A DNA stretch of 64,000 nucleotides from Actinocatenispora rupis (GTDB lineage Bacteria > Actinomycetota > Actinomycetes > Mycobacteriales > Micromonosporaceae), in NCBI RefSeq assembly GCF_016861975.1, contig NZ_BOMB01000016.1, positions 1 to 64,000 of the forward strand. Direction: 5' to 3'. The number at the start of each line of letters is the position of its first letter. The stretch's first letter is position 1. Below the pieces are notes generated by a model. The model did no database searches. It saw only the letters and a list, made by a program, of their open reading frames with translations, and was not told the DNA's origin. Below, one piece after another: positions 20,533 to 28,149 of this stretch. Both the position numbers and the translations under genes were made by a program.

Positions 20533-21468
20533 ATGACGAGTCTCAGCGGGGACGCCTGGGACAAGCTCCGGCAGGAGCCGCCTCCCATGGAGCTCGGCGC
20601 TGAGGCGGAGCTGGGTCCTGCCGATCCGTCGGCGTACACGATCAAGCGCCCGATCCTGCAGCCGCCGCCGATCGACCGGCACGGTCCCGCGCGGATCATC
20701 GCGATGGCGAACCAGAAGGGTGGCGTGGGCAAGACCACGACCACCATCAACCTCGGCGCGGCGCTCGCGGAGTACGGGCGACGGGTGTTGATGGTCGACT
20801 TCGACCCGCAGGGCGCGCTGTCCGTCGGGTTCGGCGTCAACCCGCACAACCTCGACCTCACCGTCTACAACCTGCTCATGCAGCGTGACGTGTCGCTGGA
20901 CGAGGTGCTGTTCAAGACGAACGTGGACGGCCTGCACCTGCTGCCGGCGAACATCGACCTCTCCGCGGCCGAGATCCAGCTGGTGAACGAGGTGGCGCGG
21001 GAGCAGACGCTCACCCGCGTACTGCGGCCGGCGCTGCGGGAGTACGACTACATCCTGATCGACTGCCAGCCGTCGCTCGGCCTGCTCACGGTCAACGCGC
21101 TGACCGCTGCGCACGGCGTGGTCATCCCGCTGGAGTGCGAGTTCTTCAGCCTGCGCGGGGTGGCGCTGCTGCTCGACACCATCGACAAGGTGCGCGAGCG
21201 GCTCAACTTCGACCTGGAGCTGGAAGGCATCCTCGCCACCATGTACGACTCGCGCACCACGCACTGCCGGCAGGTGCTGCAGCGGGTGGTCGAGGCGTTC
21301 GGCGAGCGGGTCTACCAGACGGTCATCACCCGTACCGTCCGGTTCCCGGAGACCACGGTGGCCGGCGAGCCGATCACCACGTGGGCGCCGTCGTCGTCGG
21401 GTGCCCGCGCGTACCGGCAGTTGGCCCGTGAGGTCATCGGGCAGCAGTCGGCGCGGCAAGGGTTGTAG
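20533..21468 (+). CDS. ParA family ATPase (chromosome segregation)
   Basis: A 311-residue deviant Walker ATPase. KGGVGKTTT is at residues 62-70, MVDFDPQGALSVGFG is the Walker A' and switch region, and DYILIDCQPSLGLLTVNAL is the Walker B region. The ATG at 20533 is preceded by a purine-rich GGCGGGAAGGG. A TACAGT -10-like box lies at 20447. This is the ParA-like protein of the scpAB cluster (Rv1708 position), not the ParA beside oriC; no ParB gene or parS site is nearby. It probably works with ScpA and ScpB in chromosome organisation. Confidence 0.9.
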   Translation: MTSLSGDAWDKLRQEPPPMELGAEAELGPADPSAYTIKRPILQPPPIDRHGPARIIAMANQKGGVGKTTTTINLGAALAEYGRRVLMVDFDPQGALSVGFGVNPHNLDLTVYNLLMQRDVSLDEVLFKTNVDGLHLLPANIDLSAAEIQLVNEVAREQTLTRVLRPALREYDYILIDCQPSLGLLTVNALTAAHGVVIPLECEFFSLRGVALLLDTIDKVRERLNFDLELEGILATMYDSRTTHCRQVLQRVVEAFGERVYQTVITRTVRFPETTVAGEPITTWAPSSSGARAYRQLAREVIGQQSARQGL

Positions 21469-21474
21469 TACCCG

Positions 21475-22158
21475 GTGCTGTTCGCTCTCGTCCAGCCGTT
21501 CTCGCTGCTGGGCATGGTGGCGGCGTTCCTGCTGGGCGTGGTGGTCCGGGCGGTCGGACAGCACCTGCTCGCCCGGTGGCTGACCGGCAGCACCCGCGGC
21601 CAGGTGTACGGTCTGCGCGGTCTCGCGCGGTGGCTGCTCGACCCGTTCGGCTGCATCGCCGCGGTACTGGGCGGCACCGGTTGGGGGCACGCCGCGCCGG
21701 TTCCGCCGCTGGTGTTCGCGACCCGGTCGGCGGTCCTGCGCAGGCTCGCGGTGTACCTGGCCGGTCCGGTCCTGCCGATCCTCGTCGGCGAGGCCGTCCT
21801 CGGCATCTACTCGGCGCTCTACCCGGCGTCGCTGGGCCTGGCGCTGTACCGGCCCTCCGACGTGCTGCACGGCATCCCCGGAGTACCGGCGGAGCAGGTG
21901 TTGCTGTCGCTGGGTGTCGGGCTACTGTCGTTCGGGATCTTCGCGATCCTGCCGCTGCCACCGTGCGACGGCTGGGGCCTGCTGTGGCTGGCCTGGCGCC
22001 GGCCGGGTGAGCGCGCCCGCCGCGCCCGGTACTGGCTGGAGGAGCGGAACCTGGGCGTGGCGATCCTGCTGCTGCTCATGCTGCCGCTGGGTATCACCGG
22101 CTCCATCGGGTACATCCCGCTCGATGCGCTGGGTACTCCACTGGTGCGACTGTGGTGA
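21475..22158 (+). CDS. M50/site-2-protease-like membrane protein with degenerate zinc site
   Basis: A 227-residue multi-pass protein that keeps the layout of site-2 proteases: an N-terminal helix ending in VRAVGQHLLARWLTG, then LLDPFGCIAAVLGGTGWG, and a later helix with ILPLPPCDGWG. In active members the first motif is HExxH; here it reads AVGQH, so one His and the catalytic Glu are lost. The third ligand, Asp in PPCDG, is kept. The start is GTG at 21475, six bases after parA. The stop overlaps scpA (GTGA), so it lies inside the parA-scpAB operon. It is probably a non-proteolytic relative, perhaps a membrane anchor or regulator. Confidence 0.75.
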   Translation: MLFALVQPFSLLGMVAAFLLGVVVRAVGQHLLARWLTGSTRGQVYGLRGLARWLLDPFGCIAAVLGGTGWGHAAPVPPLVFATRSAVLRRLAVYLAGPVLPILVGEAVLGIYSALYPASLGLALYRPSDVLHGIPGVPAEQVLLSLGVGLLSFGIFAILPLPPCDGWGLLWLAWRRPGERARRARYWLEERNLGVAILLLLMLPLGITGSIGYIPLDALGTPLVRLW

Positions 22159-23333
22159 CCGACGCATCGTCCGATAACGGGCTGAGCTACGTTCAGGTGG
22201 TGAGATCGTCCGTACCGTCCGAACCCGGCACGTCACCGAACGCCGATGGTGCCGTGCCCGCCGCCGACCCGCCGTCGCCTGACCCGACGGGTACCGGGGA
22301 CGCGGTGGACTCCGGGGACGCCGTGGCTTCCGGGGACATGGTTTCCGGGGATGCGGTGACCTCCGGGGAGACGACGGCGGCTGCCGGGGCGGAGGGCGCC
22401 GCGCCGGAACCGGGTGTGGGCGGGGACGCGCCGGCCGGTGAGGGCGAGCCGGCCCGGGTCGCCGGGTTCAGCGTGCGGCTGGACAACTTCGAAGGCCCGT
22501 TCGACCTGCTGCTCCAGCTGATCAGCAAGCACAAGCTGGACGTCACCGAGGTGGCCCTGTCCAAGGTCACCGACGAGTTCATCGCGCACATCCGCAAGAT
22601 GGGCGCCGAGTGGGACCTCGACGAGGCCAGCGAGTTCCTGATCATCGCGGCGACGCTGCTGGACCTGAAGGCGGCCCGGCTGCTGCCCGCCGCCGAGGTC
22701 GAGGACGAGGAGGACCTGGCGCTGCTGGAGGCGCGGGACCTGCTGTTCGCCCGGCTGTTGCAGTACAAGGCTTTCAAGGAGGCGGCGGCGTACCTGAACC
22801 GGCTGGAGCAGAGCGCGTCGCGGCGCTGGCCCCGCGCGGTCGGCCTGGAGCCGCGGTACGCCGAGGTGCTGCCGGAGATCGTCCTCGGCATCGGCGCCGA
22901 CCGGTTCGCGCAGCTCGCCGCGAAGGCGATGACGCCGAAGGCGCCGCCCACCGTCGGCATCGACCACGTGCACATGGTGCGGGTCAGCGTGCGTGAACAC
23001 GCGGCGATCCTCACCGAGCGGCTCCAACGCATCGGCGTCGGTACGTTCCGGGCGCTGTGCGCGGACTGCGGTTCCACGCTGGAGATGGTGGCGCGCTTCC
23101 TCGCCCTGCTGGAGCTGTACCGGGAGAACCTCGTCGGGTTCGAGCAGCTGCAGGCGCTCGGCGAGCTGACCGTCCGGTGGATCGGCGGGCAGCACGACGG
23201 CGACATCGAGATCGACGAGTACGCCGGCGCACCACCCGCCACACCCGCCGACGGGCCCAGCTCGCCGGCCACGGGGTCCGACGACGGACCCGCCGGTACC
23301 GAACCGTCCGCGACAGAGGAGACCAGCACGTGA
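22155..23333 (+). CDS. scpA: Segregation and condensation protein A
   Basis: A 392-residue kleisin of the SMC-ScpAB condensin. The kleisin core begins near residue 105 with FSVRLDNFEGPFDLLLQLIS; the winged-helix C-terminal part includes TVRWIGGQHDGDIEID. The N-terminal 100 residues are an acidic, disordered extension with SGDAV and SGDMV repeats, and a second disordered tail follows the core. Typical ScpA is about 250-280 residues, so the extra is lineage specific. The GTG at 22155 overlaps the upstream stop; the GTG at 22152 is an equal alternative. Confidence 0.92.
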   Translation: MTDASSDNGLSYVQVVRSSVPSEPGTSPNADGAVPAADPPSPDPTGTGDAVDSGDAVASGDMVSGDAVTSGETTAAAGAEGAAPEPGVGGDAPAGEGEPARVAGFSVRLDNFEGPFDLLLQLISKHKLDVTEVALSKVTDEFIAHIRKMGAEWDLDEASEFLIIAATLLDLKAARLLPAAEVEDEEDLALLEARDLLFARLLQYKAFKEAAAYLNRLEQSASRRWPRAVGLEPRYAEVLPEIVLGIGADRFAQLAAKAMTPKAPPTVGIDHVHMVRVSVREHAAILTERLQRIGVGTFRALCADCGSTLEMVARFLALLELYRENLVGFEQLQALGELTVRWIGGQHDGDIEIDEYAGAPPATPADGPSSPATGSDDGPAGTEPSATEETST

Positions 23334-23370
23334 CCGCCCGCAGCGTACGACCGGCCGTGGAGGCGGCGGC

Positions 23371-25044
23371 GTGAACGACCCGAACCCCGGTACGGACCGG
23401 TCCTCCCTCGCCGACAGCGTCGCCGCCTGGACCCCGCCATGGGCCCGCTCCGCCCCTTCGGTACCCGGGCCGGCGGACGCCGGGTCAGTGCACGACGCTG
23501 GTGACGAGCCCGCGGAGGACGCCGACGCGTCCGGTACCGAGGGCGCCGAGTCGCCGGCCGCCGATCCCGTTGCCGTCACCGGGCCCGCCGAGGTACGGGG
23601 GAGTGCGGAGCCGGGATCCGTTACGTACACGGGAAGTCCGGCGGCCCCGCTCGCCGAGGACGGCGACAGTCTGGAGCCTCACGCCGCCGAGCGTGTGGCG
23701 AGCCCGGAGGCCGTACCTGCCGGCGACGTGGACGGCGTCGAGCCCGAGTCCGCGGGCGACGTGGACGACACCGGGCCCGCCGGTGGTGCGGTAGACCCGG
23801 CGCCCGAGTCGGCCGAGGACGCGGATGAACCGGGAGCCCGGTCCGCGACGGCGGAGGACGGCGCCGTGGAGTACGCGGCGGCCCCGGTTGCCGAGGACGG
23901 TGCGGGCAGTACGACGGCGTCCGTGGACGGCATCGGGAACGTCGGAACCGTGGCGGATGCGCCGGACGAAGCCGGGAGCGACGAAGCCGGGAGCGACGAA
24001 GCCGGGAGCGACGAAGCCGGGAGCGACGAAGCCGGGAACGGCGAGGCCGGGAGCGTCGCGGCCTCCGCCGACACCGGGGCGGGGGACCTCGACGCCGCTG
24101 AGACCGGCGCCGTCGCCAGGCCCGAGGGCGTTGACGTGCCTGTCGTCGACGCCGGGGCTGGGGACGTTGACGCGGCTGAGGCCGGCACCGTTGCCGCTGA
24201 GACCGGCACTGTCGGTGAGTCCGAAGGCGTTGACATCCGTGGGACCGACGCCGGGGCGGGAGACGTCGACGCGGCTGAGACCGGCGCCGTCGCTGGGTCC
24301 GAGGGCGTTGACGTGCCTGGGGCCGACGCCGGGGCGGGGAACGTTGACGCTCCTGAGATCGGCACCGTCGACCCGGCGGACAGCGGCCCCGTCGAGGGGG
24401 CCGACAGCGCTGCCGTTGGGGAGGCTGCGGCGGATGGCGCGGGCAGCGACGATGTGCCGAAGCCCGGCGCGGACGGCGACGCTGGGCCGGCGGCGCTGCC
24501 GGAGCTGGACGATCCGGACGTACTGCGGGCCGCGCTGGAGGCGATCCTGATGGTCGTCGACGAGCCGGTACCGGAGGTGATGCTGGCGCAGGTGTTGGAG
24601 CGGCCGACGGGGACGGTGACGGCAGCGCTGCGCGCGCTGGCGGAGTCGTACACGGTGGAGCGGCGGGGGTTCGAGCTGCGGCAGGCGGCGGGGGGTTGGC
24701 GGATCTACACGCGTGCCGACTTCGCGCCGTACGTGGAGCGGTTCGTGTTGGACGGGCAGCAGGTGCGGCTGACGCAGGCGGCGTTGGAGACGCTGGCGGT
24801 CGTGGCGTACAAGCAGCCGGTGAGCCGGGGTCGGGTGTCGGCCATCCGCGGTGTCAACTGCGACGGCGTGATGCGTACGCTGGTGACGCGGGGGCTGATC
24901 GAGGAGTGCGGCGCCGAGCCCGACTCGGGCGCGTACCTGTACCGGACCACCGTGCTGTTCCTGGAGCGGATGGGCATCAACTCGGTGGACGAACTGCCCG
25001 AGCTGGCCCCGTTCCTGCCCGACGACCTGCCCGAGGAAGCGTGA
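23371..25044 (+). CDS. scpB: ScpB with a ~375-residue acidic repetitive N-terminal extension
   Basis: A 557-residue protein. Residues 376-557 are the ScpB winged-helix pair (LRAALEAILMVVDEPVPEVM, YKQPVSRGRVSAIRGVNCDG). ScpB stabilises the ScpA-SMC condensin. Residues 1-375 are an acidic, Ala/Gly/Asp/Glu/Val-rich low-complexity region with two families of repeats. The start is GTG at 23371 after GGAGG. A start inside the extension cannot be excluded but none has a clear ribosome binding site. The frame is open and G/C-biased in the third position throughout, so the extension is probably translated. The stop overlaps the next gene by one base. Confidence 0.9.
   Translation: MNDPNPGTDRSSLADSVAAWTPPWARSAPSVPGPADAGSVHDAGDEPAEDADASGTEGAESPAADPVAVTGPAEVRGSAEPGSVTYTGSPAAPLAEDGDSLEPHAAERVASPEAVPAGDVDGVEPESAGDVDDTGPAGGAVDPAPESAEDADEPGARSATAEDGAVEYAAAPVAEDGAGSTTASVDGIGNVGTVADAPDEAGSDEAGSDEAGSDEAGSDEAGNGEAGSVAASADTGAGDLDAAETGAVARPEGVDVPVVDAGAGDVDAAEAGTVAAETGTVGESEGVDIRGTDAGAGDVDAAETGAVAGSEGVDVPGADAGAGNVDAPEIGTVDPADSGPVEGADSAAVGEAAADGAGSDDVPKPGADGDAGPAALPELDDPDVLRAALEAILMVVDEPVPEVMLAQVLERPTGTVTAALRALAESYTVERRGFELRQAAGGWRIYTRADFAPYVERFVLDGQQVRLTQAALETLAVVAYKQPVSRGRVSAIRGVNCDGVMRTLVTRGLIEECGAEPDSGAYLYRTTVLFLERMGINSVDELPELAPFLPDDLPEEA
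23965..24054 (+). repeat. Six 15-bp tandem repeats in the scpB extension
   Basis: Units of GACGAAGCCGGGAGC begin at 23965, 23980, 23995, 24010, 24025 and 24040. The first four are identical and the last two diverge. They encode DEAGS pentapeptides. Confidence 0.92.
24064..24375 (+). repeat. 78-bp-class in-frame repeats in the scpB extension
   Basis: Four imperfect copies of a 26-residue unit of the form ADAGAGDVDAAETGAVAGSE, followed by GVDVP, occupy residues about 232-335. The second copy carries an extra TVAAETG insertion. The DNA copies are highly similar, pointing to recent internal expansion. Confidence 0.8.
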
Positions 25045-25778
25045 TGACCGAGCCCGGCGGACCGCAGCGGCTGCAGAAGTTACTGGCCGCGGCGGGCCTC
25101 GGTTCGCGGCGTGCCTGCGAGGAACTGATCGCGGACGGCCGGGTCACCGTGGACGGCACGGTCGTGGACCTGGGCGCGCGCGCCGACCCGCGTACGTCGG
25201 TGATCCACGTGGACGGCCGGCGCCTGGTCACCGACGACCGGACGGTACTGCTCGCGTTGAACAAGCCGCGCGGGGTGCTGTCGGCGATGTCCGACGACCG
25301 CGGCCGCCCGACGCTGGAGCAGTACGTGCCGGACGGGGTGGCGCGGCTGTTCCACGTGGGGCGCCTCGACTCCGACAGCGAGGGTCTGCTGCTGCTCACC
25401 AACGACGGCGACCTGGCGCACCGGCTGATGCACCCGTCGTACGAGGTGGCGAAGACGTACCTGGCGGAGGTGCCGGGGCCGGTGCATCCGTCGGTCGGCC
25501 GGCAGTTGCGCGCGGGTGTGGAGCTGGAGGACGGGCAGGTCACGGTGGACCGGTTCCGGGTGGTGCAGGCCGAGGGCGGCCGGGCGCTGGTCGAGGTGGT
25601 GCTGCACGAGGGGCGCAAGCACATCGTGCGGCGGCTGCTGGCGGAGGTGGGGCACCCGGTGAGCCGCCTGATCCGTACCCGGATCGGGCCGGTGCGGTTG
25701 GGTGAGCTGCGGCCGGGGACGACCCGCCGGCTGACCACGGAGGAGACCGGCGAGCTGTACCGCGCGGTCGACCTCTAG
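25044..25778 (+). CDS. rluB: rRNA pseudouridine synthase (RluB/RsuA family)
   Basis: A 244-residue enzyme with an N-terminal S4 domain (QRLQKLLAAAGLGSRRACEE) and a catalytic domain with the motif HVGRLDSDSEGLLLLTNDG, where Asp109 is the nucleophile. The family makes pseudouridine in 23S rRNA (RluB) or 16S rRNA (RsuA); placement after scpB favours RluB, as in Rv1711. The stop-start overlap TGATG couples it to scpB. Confidence 0.92.
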   Translation: MTEPGGPQRLQKLLAAAGLGSRRACEELIADGRVTVDGTVVDLGARADPRTSVIHVDGRRLVTDDRTVLLALNKPRGVLSAMSDDRGRPTLEQYVPDGVARLFHVGRLDSDSEGLLLLTNDGDLAHRLMHPSYEVAKTYLAEVPGPVHPSVGRQLRAGVELEDGQVTVDRFRVVQAEGGRALVEVVLHEGRKHIVRRLLAEVGHPVSRLIRTRIGPVRLGELRPGTTRRLTTEETGELYRAVDL

Positions 25779-25798
25779 CCCCGGGATCCGTTGCGGCG

Positions 25799-26149
25799 TC
25801 AGGCGTTCCGGGCTTCGGCGATGGTACGCACCAGCGCGGCGCGGTGCGCGGCGATCTCCGCCGACCGGGCGTCCAGCGTACGCAGCTGGGCGTGCAGCGC
25901 GTCGAGTACGCCGGGGCAGGCGGTGACGGTCGCGTCCTCGGCGGTGCAGGGCAGGATGCCGCGGATGACGCGGGTCGGCAGGCCGGCGGCGAGCAGCGCC
26001 CGGATCCGGCCGACCGTGTCCACCGCGTCCTCGTCGTACGTGCGGTAGCCGTTGGCGCGACGGTCCGGGTGCAGCAGCCCGACGCGCTCGTAGTACCGGA
26101 GCAGTCGTTCGCTGGTGCCGGTCCGTTCGGCCAGTTCGCCGATCAGCAT
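25799..26149 (-). CDS. MerR family transcriptional regulator
   Basis: A 116-residue regulator. An N-terminal MerR winged helix-turn-helix (MLIGELAERTGTSERLLRYY, then ERVGLLHPDRRANGYRTYDE) is followed by a C-terminal dimerisation helix. Two cysteines (CTAEDATVTAC) lie in the effector region, but the SoxR-type four-Cys cluster is absent. It is divergent from an amidohydrolase gene across 78 bases that hold a dyad, so it may control that gene and itself. The inducer is unknown. Confidence 0.88.
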   Translation of the reverse strand: MLIGELAERTGTSERLLRYYERVGLLHPDRRANGYRTYDEDAVDTVGRIRALLAAGLPTRVIRGILPCTAEDATVTACPGVLDALHAQLRTLDARSAEIAAHRAALVRTIAEARNA

Positions 26150-26156
26150 GGCGCCT

Positions 26157-26182
26157 CCCTTGACCTTCGCACTGTGTCAGGG
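26157..26182. promoter_or_regulatory. Candidate MerR operator between divergent genes
   Basis: An imperfect dyad CCCTTGAC-N11-GTCAGGG lies in the 78-base gap between the merR and amidohydrolase genes. Its left arm includes a TTGACC that could serve as a -35 box. MerR regulators usually bind a dyad in an over-long spacer, but no convincing -10 box was found, so this is tentative. Confidence 0.35.
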
Positions 26183-26227
26183 GGCAACAGTGGGCGGGCC
26201 GATCGTCGTACCCGCCCGGAGGAAACT

Positions 26228-27007
26228 GTGATCATCGATGCGCACGGCCACGTCCACGATCCGGCGTCCCGGCACGTCGCCGACCTGACCGAGGCGGGGG
26301 TGGATCGGGCGGTGCTGTTCGGCACGCGGCCGCACCCGGAGCGGGCCACCGACCTCGCCGGACTGCGCCGCGAACTCGGTGCGCTCGACGCGGCGCTGTC
26401 CGGTGAGCGCACCGACGGGTACGCGGCGGCGTACCGGGAGTTGGACGCGGCGCTCGCGGCGTACCCGGGGATGTTCGTGGGGTTCGGGTCGGTGCGGCTG
26501 GACCTGCCGGCCGACGAGGTCGCCGCCGCCGTCGACCACGACGTGGTACGCCGCGGGCTGCGCGGCGTCGGTGAGCTGACCCCACCGCCCGGCCGGGCCG
26601 ACCTCGTCGAGCCGGTACTGCGGGCCGCGGCCGACCACGGTGCGCTGCCGGTGGTGGTGCACGGATCCGCCCCGACCACCGCCGACGACCTGCACACCCT
26701 CGCCACCCCGTCGCGCCGGTACCCGGGGGTGCCGCTGATCGTCAGCCAGCTCGGCGGTGCGCACTGGCTCACCGCGGTGGAGCTGGTCCGCGACACCCCC
26801 GGCCTGTACCTGGAGCTGTCCACCGCGCCGCTGATCCTCGCCGTACGCCTGGCCGTGCGGGAGGTGCCGGACCGTACGCTGTTCGGCTCGGACGCACCGT
26901 ACGGCGACCCGGTGCTGGCCCGGACCGCCGTCGAACGCGTCACCCGGCCGGGCGCGCTGCGCGACCGGGTCCTCGGTGGTACCGCCGCCGAACTGCTCGG
27001 ACTGTGA
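26228..27007 (+). CDS. Amidohydrolase family 2 (metal-dependent hydrolase)
   Basis: A 259-residue TIM-barrel hydrolase. It begins MIIDAHGHVHD, the metal-binding HxH of amidohydrolase-2 proteins, has PVVVHGSAP in the middle and ends with LFGSDAPYGDP, which carries the catalytic Asp. The GTG at 26228 follows GGAGGAAACT. The family covers decarboxylases and lactone or amide hydrolases; the substrate is not determinable. It is divergent from a MerR gene and ends three bases from the stop of the opposite methyltransferase gene. Confidence 0.83.
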   Translation: MIIDAHGHVHDPASRHVADLTEAGVDRAVLFGTRPHPERATDLAGLRRELGALDAALSGERTDGYAAAYRELDAALAAYPGMFVGFGSVRLDLPADEVAAAVDHDVVRRGLRGVGELTPPPGRADLVEPVLRAAADHGALPVVVHGSAPTTADDLHTLATPSRRYPGVPLIVSQLGGAHWLTAVELVRDTPGLYLELSTAPLILAVRLAVREVPDRTLFGSDAPYGDPVLARTAVERVTRPGALRDRVLGGTAAELLGL

Positions 27008-27010
27008 CGC

Positions 27011-27751
27011 TCAGCGGTGCAGCCGCCCCAGGTAGCCGACCGCGAACGGGGTGAGCCGCACGGTCGTCACCTGGTAGCCGAGGTCGGCGAGCCAGCCGGT
27101 CACCGTGTCCTGGGCGTACGCCGCGGAGAAGAAGCCGTCCTCGCCGCGGAACACCAGCCGGTCCGGCCCCTCCCGCCACGACCCACTGAACCCGCACTTC
27201 AGGTAGTACTCCAGGCGCACGTCGCGGGCCGCGTCGCCGTCGTCGTACGTGAAGACGGCGATGTCGGAGCCGATCGCGGCGGTCGCGGCGAGCGCCTCGG
27301 TCGGGTCCGGCCGCAGCTCGCCGAGCAGGTTGAACGGGTACGCGGTGAGCACGCCGGTCGCCGGCACCCCCAGCGACGGGGCCAGCCGCGCCAGGTCCTG
27401 CACGTCGGCGCAGACGATCCGCACGTCGCGGCCGGCGCGCCCGGTGCCGGCCAGCATCCGGTTGCCGGCGGCCACCGCCGTCGCCGCGATGTCGATCCCC
27501 AGGTACGCCGTGCCGTGGTGGCGCAGCACCTCGGGCAGCAGCAGGTCGCCGTCGGCGCAGCCGGCCTCGACGACCAGCCGGGGTGACAGCGCCGCGAGCC
27601 ACGCCGCCATCTGCTCGCGCTCCGCCGCCAGGTACTGCCGGATGTGCTCGGTACGGGTCTTGACGATGGGGTGCCAGTATCGGTCGAAGAACCTGACGCG
27701 CTCGGCGCCGGTCGTCATCGGGGTGGTGTCGATCGAGGTGTCAGTAGACAC
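27011..27751 (-). CDS. Class I SAM-dependent methyltransferase
   Basis: A 246-residue methyltransferase. Motif I is VVEAGCADGDLLLPE, motif II includes YLGIDIAATAVAAGNRML, and the acidic segment CADVQDLARL is motif III. The start is uncertain: GTG 27751 overlaps the csaA-like gene by 11 bases, and ATG 27718 (MTTGAERVRFFDRYW) is also possible. It is read in the same direction as the gene upstream. The substrate is unknown. Confidence 0.8.
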   Translation of the reverse strand: MSTDTSIDTTPMTTGAERVRFFDRYWHPIVKTRTEHIRQYLAAEREQMAAWLAALSPRLVVEAGCADGDLLLPEVLRHHGTAYLGIDIAATAVAAGNRMLAGTGRAGRDVRIVCADVQDLARLAPSLGVPATGVLTAYPFNLLGELRPDPTEALAATAAIGSDIAVFTYDDGDAARDVRLEYYLKCGFSGSWREGPDRLVFRGEDGFFSAAYAQDTVTGWLADLGYQVTTVRLTPFAVGYLGRLHR

Positions 27752-28088
27752 GGGCGCCCACTTGGCCGCCACGACCCGGTACGAGCAGGGACAGCTCGCC
27801 GTCCGGGCCGGGCACGCCGAGCAGCAGCACCTCGGACGAGAAGCCGGCGATGTTGCGGGGAGGCAGGTTCACCACGCCGACGACGGTCAGCCCGAGCAGA
27901 TCCTGCGGATCCGGGTACGCCGTCTTGGCCTGCGCGCTGGACCAGCGCTCGCCGACCTCGGCACCGAAGTCGACGCGGACCCTGTAGCTCGGGGTCCGGG
28001 CGCGCGGAAACTCCTGCACCTCGACGATGGTGCCGGCGCGCATGTCGACCTTGGTGAAGTCGGTGAAGTCGATGTGATCGTCCGGCAT
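27741..28088 (-). CDS. csaA: CsaA-like tRNA-binding domain protein
   Basis: A 115-residue protein that is a single EMAP/tRNA-binding OB domain. Characteristic segments are FTKVDMRAGTIVEVQEFPRA, the VRVDFG strand and the NLPPRNIAGFSSEVLLLG loop. CsaA of Bacillus is a dimeric tRNA-binding protein with export-chaperone activity. ATG 28088 is chosen for the GGAG seven to eight bases upstream; the longer frame adds an unconserved N-terminus. Confidence 0.87.
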   Translation of the reverse strand: MPDDHIDFTDFTKVDMRAGTIVEVQEFPRARTPSYRVRVDFGAEVGERWSSAQAKTAYPDPQDLLGLTVVGVVNLPPRNIAGFSSEVLLLGVPGPDGELSLLVPGRGGQVGARVY

Positions 28089-28149
28089 TCCCACTCCTTC
28101 GGCACCGGAATGCGTGGTCACCGGCGGGGCATTGCCCGCCGACGGGGCA

